From Salinimonas lutimaris (lineage in GTDB: Bacteria > Pseudomonadota > Gammaproteobacteria > Enterobacterales > Alteromonadaceae), in NCBI RefSeq assembly GCF_005222225.1, contig NZ_CP036536.1:2194001-2258000 (forward strand): 64,000 bases of DNA, in the 5' to 3' direction. Position numbers and translations under genes: made by a program. Positions 29,051-36,535 of this stretch are shown piece after piece. The notes under the pieces were generated by a model. It saw only the letters and a list, made by a program, of their open reading frames with translations, made no database searches and was not told the origin of the DNA. Within the stretch, counting starts at the first letter, position 1, and the number at the start of each line of letters is the position of its first letter.

Positions 29051-29981
29051 AAATCATTGGCAGGGCCGCATCGATATTGATAATGGCGACACCCGCCGCT
29101 GGCATCAGGTGGTCCAATTCTGGTCAGATCAACATAGCAAATCGGCGGTAGGACTATTAGGCTACCCAACCGATGACGGTGTACTGGCTAATCATGGCCG
29201 TGGTGGCGCGGCCGACGGCCCGCAGGCTCTTCGGCGGGCAATGGCTAACCTGCCCTGGTGTGTTTCAGGCTCCCTGACCGATTATGGTGATAGCCACATC
29301 GCCGGCAGTGTCTATACCAATCAAAAGCAATATGCCGAGCGGCTGAGTCACTGCCTGACTCACAGCAATGTTATGCTGGGGCTGGGCGGCGGACATGATA
29401 TCGCGCGGGCCAGTTTTTTAGGGCTACAGGATTATCTGCAACAGCCCAAACGCGTGGGCCTGCTTAATTTTGATGCCCATCTGGATTTACGCAATCCGGA
29501 CAATGGCGCCACCTCCGGTACACCGTTTTATGATATTGCCCAATGGTGTCAGCACAACAACCGGCTGTTTCATTATGCCTGTCTTGGCGTCAGCAGCGCC
29601 GCCAATACACCGGCCCTGTTTGCGCGGGCCAGTACACTCCATGTTACCCTGCTGGAAGATATCAGCTATACACCGGCAGCGGCATCCAGCCTGCTAACCG
29701 CCTGGCTGTCCGGACTGGATGAATTGTATGTGACTGTTTGCATGGATGTGTTTAACGGCAGTGAGGCACCTGGCGTCAGCGCACCGGCAGCAGTGGGCGT
29801 GGCAGCCAAAGATATTATCCAGACTATTCGTTGGCTGGGTACTTTTTGTCATGAACATGGTATTGCCTGGCGGTTGTCGGATATGGCCGAGTTATCGCCC
29901 CCCAATGACACAGACAACCAGACCGCTCGTCTGGCTGCCCGCATCGGCTTTGAATTGGTTGGGGCCATGGCAGCTGGGTAA
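29040..29981 (+). CDS. hutG: Formimidoylglutamase
   Basis: 313-aa ureohydrolase-fold enzyme that splits N-formimino-glutamate into glutamate and formamide, completing the pathway. The manganese motifs GGGHDIARAS and NFDAHLDLRN are clear. The third, VTVCMDVFNGSEAPGVSAPA, has Cys where many family members have the first Asp of the DxD ligand pair; this may be normal for the subfamily. Start: an upstream ATG at 28980 lies deep inside hutI, whereas the GTG at 29040 has an excellent CAGGAGG site five bases before it and gives a normal length. It overlaps hutI by 11 bases. Confidence 0.9.
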   Translation: MSVKNHWQGRIDIDNGDTRRWHQVVQFWSDQHSKSAVGLLGYPTDDGVLANHGRGGAADGPQALRRAMANLPWCVSGSLTDYGDSHIAGSVYTNQKQYAERLSHCLTHSNVMLGLGGGHDIARASFLGLQDYLQQPKRVGLLNFDAHLDLRNPDNGATSGTPFYDIAQWCQHNNRLFHYACLGVSSAANTPALFARASTLHVTLLEDISYTPAAASSLLTAWLSGLDELYVTVCMDVFNGSEAPGVSAPAAVGVAAKDIIQTIRWLGTFCHEHGIAWRLSDMAELSPPNDTDNQTARLAARIGFELVGAMAAG

Positions 29982-30056
29982 CACACACCAAATGTGTCTT
30001 ACCAAACACACAAAACATTAACAATTTATTGACAATATCATGCCCACGACATAAAT

Positions 30057-30101
30057 TGTAAGCGCTCTCATTTTCGCAAACTTTAAATGTAAGCGCTTTC
30101 A
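30057..30101. promoter_or_regulatory. Tandem LacI-type operators upstream of the GH16 glucanase
   Basis: TGTAAGCGCTCTCA (30057-30070) and TGTAAGCGCTTTCA (30088-30101) are two near-palindromes with the central GC pair usual for LacI-family and CcpA-like sites. They start 31 bases apart, about three helical turns, so both face the same side of the DNA. They lie 140-184 bases upstream of the gene and differ from the maltodextrin operator. An AT-rich hairpin, CAAATAAA/TTTATTTG, follows at 30151-30169. Confidence 0.7.
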
Positions 30102-30240
30102 AAACCGGCACAGTGTGGTTGGGGTTTACTTACCGGCTAGTCTGACTGAACAAATAAACCCTTTATTTGACCGGATTTATTCAGCTAATTACTGGCAGGT
30201 AACCAATATGCCTGCGTAGCAATACAATAAAGGATTCACA

Positions 30241-33066
30241 ATGAAAACATGGTTAAGTCTACTTGCTGTCTGTTGCTCTGTAACACCTGCACTGGCCGAC
30301 TGGGACCCCGTTTCGTCAGGGCTTACAACAAGTCATAGCCGGCCTGTACTGGACCGGGCTGAAAAAGTGTTTACGATTTATGTAAAACTACACAATACCA
30401 GCGACAGCCTGATAGAAGGCCCTTTGCGTTTGTATGTGACGGATAATGTACGTGAGCTGGTCAATGGGCAGCGCGATGAACTAGGACAGTATATCGACAT
30501 AGCAGCGGGTCGGCTGGAACCGGGAGAACGTCTTGATGTGCCGGTCAGACTTGCCCAGTCGCGAGGCAATTTTCACTTTACTACCCAGGTAAGACAACAA
30601 ACCCGGCCTGATGACTGGACCCTGGTCTGGCAGGACGAGTTTTCTGCACCAGACATCGATACTCAAAGATGGAGTTTTGAAGAGAATTGCTGGGGGGGCG
30701 GCAACAACGAGCAGCAGTGCTATACCGCCCGTGAACAAAATGCATTTATCGAGGATGGCAAGCTTATTATCAGAGCCCTGCGTGAAGACTTCACCGGCGC
30801 AGACAACCCTGACGGTAATAGTCAAAGTCAGCGCACCCTGCCCTACACCTCTGCCCGCCTGCGCAGCCTGAATAAAGGCGACTGGACATACGGCAGGTTT
30901 GAAATTAATGCAAGACTTCCATTTGGTCAGGGTACCTGGCCGGCCATCTGGATGCTGCCTTCAGACTATCGCTACGGCAGCTGGGCTGCCTCCGGTGAGA
31001 TTGATATCATGGAAGCGGTTAATCTGAAAGCCAGTTCAGATGATCCTGCCACCCCCGATACTCAGGAAAATCGTATTCACGGTACTCTGCATTACGGCCG
31101 TCAGTGGCCTGGCAACGTTTACTCCGGCGCGGCCTATCGGCTGCCGGGAAATATTAATCCGGCGGACGGATTTCATGAATATGCTGTTGAATGGGAAGAA
31201 GGTGAAATACGCTGGTATGTTGATGATGTACATTATGCCACGCAAACCGCTGATGGCTGGTATAGTCAGTATCAGGATACGTCGGGACAATGGGCTACCG
31301 CACCTTCCCCCGCGCCTTTTAACGAACGCTTTCATTTGTTGCTGAATCTGGCCGTGGGGGGATCATGGGCCGCCAATGTGAATGAAGGCGGTATTGATGA
31401 GAGCGTTTTTCCTCAACAGATGGCAATAGACTATGTGCGTGTTTATGAGTGCAGTATAAACCCGGTTAACGGTCAGGGCTGCGCAACCCGGGGCGATAAC
31501 GCTCAGCAGATTCCGGGGAATCCACCACCAGACATTGCACCGGCATCCAGAATTACCGGGCCACAATGGCATTTGTTTACCGATGCGCTGCCCACAGGCT
31601 TTACCTTCGACAGTTATAATCCAGACGGGTCTGTATCGTATTCGCTGACCGAAAGCCATGGCAGTACCGCTGTACAAATCACCCAGACCGGTAGCACCGG
31701 CAACCTGTTTATCACCGCACCAGAGCCGGTGGACATAACGGATTTTGGTGAGGTTGGTGTACTCACCTTTGACATCAAAGTCACCGATAATCCGCAAGCC
31801 AGCGACATTCTGATAAAAACAGACAGTGGCTGGCCGGCTGTTGCCGATATATCCATCGAAGCGCCTGTCACTACGCAGTGGCAGACTGTCAGCGTGGATA
31901 TTAAAACGCTGCTGGCAAACGGCAACCGGTATGCGCCCGGCAACACGGCAGACCTTAGTAGTGTGATTAACCCGTTGGTTCTGGAGCCCGCCGGCCCCAT
32001 GACCTTCGTTATTGATAATATCCGCTACCTGTTTGACGTGTCAGAAAAAAGCAGGATCAGTGTCTTTGATGATGGCCCAGTAGCACCGTTTGCAACCGGT
32101 AGCTACGTAGCCAGCGGCAATGTGGATATCACCACACCGGTCAGTGAAGACAGTGCCTATGATATTGTCAGTCAGTTTGCTTTTAATACCCATGAATCCG
32201 TGGTGTATTTTCAGGCAGCAGCAGATAGCACTGGCGCACCAACCCAGTTCGATTTAAGCCAGTTTGAATACATTGAGTTTGACCTGAAAGTCATCGAAGA
32301 TCCCCGGAGCATTCAGGACTTTTATATTAAAATGGATTGTGGTCACCCCTGTGGCAGTGGTGATTTTGCCATTGACGCGCCACAGGCAGGAATATGGACC
32401 CATTATAAAATCAGCCTGAACGATTTGGTTATTCAGCCAGGCTCTACGCTGGATTTATCCCGGGTCGATACTCCTCTGGTGATATTTCCTGCCTGGGGCA
32501 ACCAGCAAGGGGTGGTTATGCAGGTCGATAACATCGAGGTGACCAGAGCCGGTAATCCCACCTCACCACCGAGCGGTCCGGTTGAAATCTCTTCACCCTT
32601 TGCCCTGTTTGAGGATACTCTGGCTCCCTACTGGACGTTGTGGGACTGCTGCGCTAATGCGCAGGTTACCGTCAACGACTCTCAGGAAAATCGTACGGTT
32701 TTGCTGGACTACTTTGGCCCTTCGCCTACGGTGGCCGGCATGCTCGCTACGCGCCCACATGACATCAGTGCCGGGGATATCAGTGAAATACACTTTGATT
32801 TTCGCATGATAACCCCGCCCGACGATGCCAGTGCCAGCATACTACTGAAGGTAGAAAGTTCTGACAGTACATTTGCTGAGGTGAACCTGGCTGATTACGC
32901 TGGCGCTCCGCTTACCGATGGTCAGTGGCAGACGATTGTGATTCCGCGCAATGAACTGGAAGCACAGGGCTTAAACCTTAGCAAAATCAATCTGTTTCTG
33001 ATATTTCCTGAGTGGGGCAAGGCAACCGGCGCGGTACTGGAGCTGGACAATATGATAATGGAATGA
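30241..33066 (+). CDS. GH16 endo-beta-1,3-glucanase (laminarinase), multidomain, secreted
   Basis: 941-aa exported enzyme. A signal peptide (cleavage after TPALA, about residue 19) precedes an N-terminal beta domain (about 22-120), the GH16 catalytic domain (about 125-405) and three C-terminal repeats (about 440-600, 615-770 and 785-941). The GH16 signature GEIDIMEAV gives the nucleophile E253, helper D255 and acid/base E258. WQDEFSAPDID and GRFEINARLPFGQGTWPAIWMLP are typical of laminarinases. Each repeat ends with a similar strand set (IDNIRYL, VDNIEVT, LDNMIME) and looks like a carbohydrate-binding beta-sandwich. An AAGGA ribosome-binding site precedes the ATG. The substrate, laminarin or another mixed beta-glucan, is inferred from the family. 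Confidence 0.88.
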   Translation: MKTWLSLLAVCCSVTPALADWDPVSSGLTTSHSRPVLDRAEKVFTIYVKLHNTSDSLIEGPLRLYVTDNVRELVNGQRDELGQYIDIAAGRLEPGERLDVPVRLAQSRGNFHFTTQVRQQTRPDDWTLVWQDEFSAPDIDTQRWSFEENCWGGGNNEQQCYTAREQNAFIEDGKLIIRALREDFTGADNPDGNSQSQRTLPYTSARLRSLNKGDWTYGRFEINARLPFGQGTWPAIWMLPSDYRYGSWAASGEIDIMEAVNLKASSDDPATPDTQENRIHGTLHYGRQWPGNVYSGAAYRLPGNINPADGFHEYAVEWEEGEIRWYVDDVHYATQTADGWYSQYQDTSGQWATAPSPAPFNERFHLLLNLAVGGSWAANVNEGGIDESVFPQQMAIDYVRVYECSINPVNGQGCATRGDNAQQIPGNPPPDIAPASRITGPQWHLFTDALPTGFTFDSYNPDGSVSYSLTESHGSTAVQITQTGSTGNLFITAPEPVDITDFGEVGVLTFDIKVTDNPQASDILIKTDSGWPAVADISIEAPVTTQWQTVSVDIKTLLANGNRYAPGNTADLSSVINPLVLEPAGPMTFVIDNIRYLFDVSEKSRISVFDDGPVAPFATGSYVASGNVDITTPVSEDSAYDIVSQFAFNTHESVVYFQAAADSTGAPTQFDLSQFEYIEFDLKVIEDPRSIQDFYIKMDCGHPCGSGDFAIDAPQAGIWTHYKISLNDLVIQPGSTLDLSRVDTPLVIFPAWGNQQGVVMQVDNIEVTRAGNPTSPPSGPVEISSPFALFEDTLAPYWTLWDCCANAQVTVNDSQENRTVLLDYFGPSPTVAGMLATRPHDISAGDISEIHFDFRMITPPDDASASILLKVESSDSTFAEVNLADYAGAPLTDGQWQTIVIPRNELEAQGLNLSKINLFLIFPEWGKATGAVLELDNMIME

Positions 33067-33118
33067 AAAAAGGCAGAGCATAGGGCTCTGCCTGTAAAGC
33101 CCGGCCAGGGAGGCCGGG
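33067..33118 (-). terminator. Terminator between glucanase and Oar-like receptor
   Basis: AGGCAGAGC and GCTCTGCCT (33071-33093) form a 9-bp stem, followed on the minus strand by six T, so it ends the receptor gene. A second GC-rich hairpin, CCCGGCC/GGCCGGG, lies at 33100-33118. The glucanase may also end here. Confidence 0.8.
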
Positions 33119-33146
33119 TGCGTCCAAGATTCGTAAGTGAAAAGCC

Positions 33147-36116
33147 TTAGTAGCGGGCTTCGAAGGACAGTCGTACTGAGCGTGGCGCCTGCCACGAATA
33201 GGCAGCATCGTAATACTGGTTGTACGTGCCTTCCTCGATTTCATAATGCTCGTTCGGCGACGTCACATCCTGGCTGTTAAAGACGTTAAATACGTTGATA
33301 GTGGCACGCATTTCCACTTCTTCGTAGGTAAACATATAGGCAGCTGACACATCCAGATTAAACGTCCATGGGGTACGTCCGGCATCGCCACGCGGGCTGT
33401 AACGATACTCGCCATCTTCCAGAATGTAGTAGGTATCACCATAGCTGCCGTACAGATTTGGATCATCACTGGGGTAGCCCCGGCCAAACGCGGTTTTCGG
33501 ACGACCGCTTTGCAGTGATGAGTTGAAGCCAACTATGAAGTCCTCAGTCACATCATATGAGCCGTAGAATTTAAAGGTATGACGACGGTCATTAGGCTGA
33601 TAGCCATCAGCGCCATCCATCAGAGCCGGGAAGTCAAAGTCCTGAGTAACACCGGCATCGGCCTGATCGATATCCGACTTAACCGCCCCTTCAAAGTTAC
33701 CCACGCTGCGCGCCCAGGTATACTGGAAGTTCAGACGATAGATATCTTCAACATAGTTCAGCTTTAACTGTACTGACGTATACTCGTTTTTACCTTCCGG
33801 CAGACCCAGCGTTTCTGCCGAGTGGGTCGTTAGAGAGCCTTCATCCGGCGTACCGTCAAACTGATCCAGTCTGGACTCATCCAGCTCAGAACCATTCCAG
33901 TAGTAACCGTCTTTGTACCAGCTCATGTCCTCGCCAGGGTTAACCATAACGCAATAAGGATAGGCATAAACACCACAGTAATCATCCAGCGCGGAGGTCA
34001 CTTCACGATACGTACCGGTCACCTCTGCTGTCAGCTTGTCGTTGACCGCAAACTGATACCCCAGGATGTATTCATCACGAGAAAACGGATCAGCTTCCTG
34101 CGCCTGAAATGTTTCCGTCTGAGGGATCTGAGATACCGAACTGGTGGTCTGTGAGTTAGCCGCGCTACCGTTTATCGGATTAATCCCTGTTGGTGCGCCG
34201 GTCACGCTATCAATTCCGTTAAAGTTGTAATAGGTGGTGGTATCGCTCACACCTGAGGCAGCACGATAAATCGTATTGTTGGCAATAGGCAGATAGTAAC
34301 GGCCGTAATTACCATACAGTTTTGATTCGCCGTCGCCATTAACATCCCACGTAAAACCAAGACGTGGTGCAATGTCTGTGTCAAAATCAAACAGCTGCTT
34401 CCCTGTTGTACCTGAGCCCTCGAATTTGTCTTTGCGCAGGCCAATTGACAGCATCAGGTCAGGCGTAACCTGCCACTTATCTTCAATATAGTAAGCCGTC
34501 AGATTAGACTCAAAAGAACCACCGCCATCAAAAATACGGTCAGATACCAACTCCTGTGCGGCGCCGGTCTCATTGGTGTACAGCTTGCCATTATTACCCT
34601 GAATGCTGGAGCCATTGTCCAAAGTAAAGTAGCGATAGGAATGGCCGCCAACCGGAGAGGTCACTCGGGTCGTTTCCCGGTCTTGTTTATCAATACCGGC
34701 TTTGATCAGGTGATCGCCCCAGTAATATTCAATATCAAACCGGTACTGGGTATTTTCATCAAAGTTATCACCAAAAGACCCGCCCGGACCACACTGCCCT
34801 GCTTCTACCGCCGGATTATCACGTTCGTCACTGATTGTCGGACAATCAAGATTTGTCGGCGTGGTTTCATACTGGGTTTCAATTTCGCCCCACATCGCCG
34901 ATACCGACAGGTCGTCTGTAATATAACCGGTATAGGTTACGCTTTGCGCTTCACCACCACGCTTACGCAAAAATGAGCCTGTGTAATCGCCGATCTCCAT
35001 AGTGTCAGGATCATAGGCATAAACATCTTCTACCGCGTCGTTCTGATCAGAATAGGCAAAATAGCTAAGACGGTGACCTTCGATAATATCCCAGTCTACT
35101 TTTGCTCCCCAGAACAGGTTGTCTGTTCCGTCAGAGTTACGAAAGCGCATTTCATTGGTTGCAGTATATTGATCACTACCGGAATTGTTGGAGAACTGAT
35201 AAGAATTGTCCCGTGGGTTTACCAGTGCATAGATAAACAGCTTGTCTTCGATAATCGGGCCTGCCGCTGATACGGTATAGTCCCACTCGTTATCCGTGTC
35301 CAGACGGGCATCCCGAAAAACGGAGCGATTTGAACCATAAGAGACATTGCCTTCTTCCTGTAAGCCGTTCGGGCTCCAGTTAGCAGTGAAATCAAACTGC
35401 CACTCATTGGTCCCGCTTTTGGTCACCGCATTAATCAGACCCCCTGTGGCACGCCCAAACTCAGCAGAATAACCACCCGTCTTAACCTGAAACTCTTTAT
35501 ACATTTCAAAAGGTACAGCACCACAGCCAAGTCCCTGACGAGTATCCGTAACTTCAAGGCCATTAATATAACAGGCATTTTCAGCCACCGAAGCACCACC
35601 AAAGGAAGCCACGTTGCCAAACCCTGAATCACCCTGCACCACACCCGGTGCCAGTAGGGCAACTGCGGTGATATTTCGGGCAATAGGCATACGATCAATT
35701 TCTGCTTCACCCAGCACCAGGCCAGAATCGGTGGAGGATAAATCAATCGCCGATACCCGCGCGCCAGTCACTTCGATACGCTCGGCATTCATAGCCGCAA
35801 TGTTGAAGTCGGCTTGCTGGTTAGAGCCAAGAGACACCCGGATTTGGTCTTCAGCAACCACGGTATCACCGCGTTTAATTTGAATGTTATAGGTGCCGGT
35901 ATCCATTTTGGCAAAGCGATAGCTGCCTTCTGCATTGACCGAAACGGTGCGTGAAAATCCGGTCTCCGGGTTTGTCGCGGTGACGGTGAGTTCGCCGCCC
36001 TGGGCAGACTCGACATTCCCATAAATACTGGATGTGCTGCCGCCGGCTGCCAGCACAGGCGCACTGATGCCGATTGATGCGCCAATGGCCAGCGCAATCA
36101 GACTTTTTCTAATCAT
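33147..36116 (-). CDS. Oar-like TonB-dependent receptor
   Basis: 989-aa outer-membrane protein with a signal peptide (cleavage after SAPVLAA, about residue 24), a carboxypeptidase-regulatory-like beta-sandwich (about 28-110; SSIYGNVESAQGGELTVTATNPETGF), a plug domain (about 115-230) and a large beta-barrel ending in an aromatic residue before the last positions (RLSFEARY). The order and the plug segment GGYSAEFGRATGGLINAVTKSGTNEW resemble Oar-type receptors. An AGGGAG site precedes the ATG. It is a single gene, convergent with the GH16 glucanase. The ligand is unknown; oligosaccharide uptake is a guess from position only. Confidence 0.85.
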   Translation of the reverse strand: MIRKSLIALAIGASIGISAPVLAAGGSTSSIYGNVESAQGGELTVTATNPETGFSRTVSVNAEGSYRFAKMDTGTYNIQIKRGDTVVAEDQIRVSLGSNQQADFNIAAMNAERIEVTGARVSAIDLSSTDSGLVLGEAEIDRMPIARNITAVALLAPGVVQGDSGFGNVASFGGASVAENACYINGLEVTDTRQGLGCGAVPFEMYKEFQVKTGGYSAEFGRATGGLINAVTKSGTNEWQFDFTANWSPNGLQEEGNVSYGSNRSVFRDARLDTDNEWDYTVSAAGPIIEDKLFIYALVNPRDNSYQFSNNSGSDQYTATNEMRFRNSDGTDNLFWGAKVDWDIIEGHRLSYFAYSDQNDAVEDVYAYDPDTMEIGDYTGSFLRKRGGEAQSVTYTGYITDDLSVSAMWGEIETQYETTPTNLDCPTISDERDNPAVEAGQCGPGGSFGDNFDENTQYRFDIEYYWGDHLIKAGIDKQDRETTRVTSPVGGHSYRYFTLDNGSSIQGNNGKLYTNETGAAQELVSDRIFDGGGSFESNLTAYYIEDKWQVTPDLMLSIGLRKDKFEGSGTTGKQLFDFDTDIAPRLGFTWDVNGDGESKLYGNYGRYYLPIANNTIYRAASGVSDTTTYYNFNGIDSVTGAPTGINPINGSAANSQTTSSVSQIPQTETFQAQEADPFSRDEYILGYQFAVNDKLTAEVTGTYREVTSALDDYCGVYAYPYCVMVNPGEDMSWYKDGYYWNGSELDESRLDQFDGTPDEGSLTTHSAETLGLPEGKNEYTSVQLKLNYVEDIYRLNFQYTWARSVGNFEGAVKSDIDQADAGVTQDFDFPALMDGADGYQPNDRRHTFKFYGSYDVTEDFIVGFNSSLQSGRPKTAFGRGYPSDDPNLYGSYGDTYYILEDGEYRYSPRGDAGRTPWTFNLDVSAAYMFTYEEVEMRATINVFNVFNSQDVTSPNEHYEIEEGTYNQYYDAAYSWQAPRSVRLSFEARY

Positions 36117-36483
36117 TAGTTGCTCCCTGGATGACTATTTTATAGTCACTTATTTGTCGTTATTTTTTGACTGAATGTTAATTTATGTAATCAACATTAA
36201 GCGCAGGGATACTAGACTTTTGTAGAATTATGTTGCAATAAAAAACACAATATTTAAGGCAGGAATACAGTCAAGAAAGTTAAATTGCAGGAACCTGAGA
36301 ATTTTGTTTAATTTTATAGCTAAACCATTGAAGATTAGTTAATTTATTAACACATTCGCATGTACGACGAACGTTGCAATAATAAAGATAAAAGCCAGAT
36401 AACTAGATTTTCGTTAACGTAAATTAAAAAGATCCTATGTTTAATTATAGTTAAAACCATAAATGAATACCGGGCGAAAATAA
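36117..36483. other. Gene-free region upstream of the Oar-like receptor
   Basis: An AT-rich stretch of about 370 bases with the receptor promoter at its left end. I see no LacI-type site like those of neighbouring loci. TTGCAATAA occurs twice (around 36234 and 36374), without a clear role. Confidence 0.4.
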
Positions 36484-36513
36484 AAAAGCCGCAGGTGACA
36501 CGCTGCGGCTTTT
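36484..36513 (-). terminator. Terminator after the maltodextrin-regulon TonB receptor
   Basis: AAAAGCCGCAG and CTGCGGCTTTT form an 11-bp stem with an 8-base loop. Read leftward a T run continues after the stem, 22 bases past the stop codon. Confidence 0.88.
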
Positions 36514-36535
36514 GCATAGTTGTATCGCGACTTAA

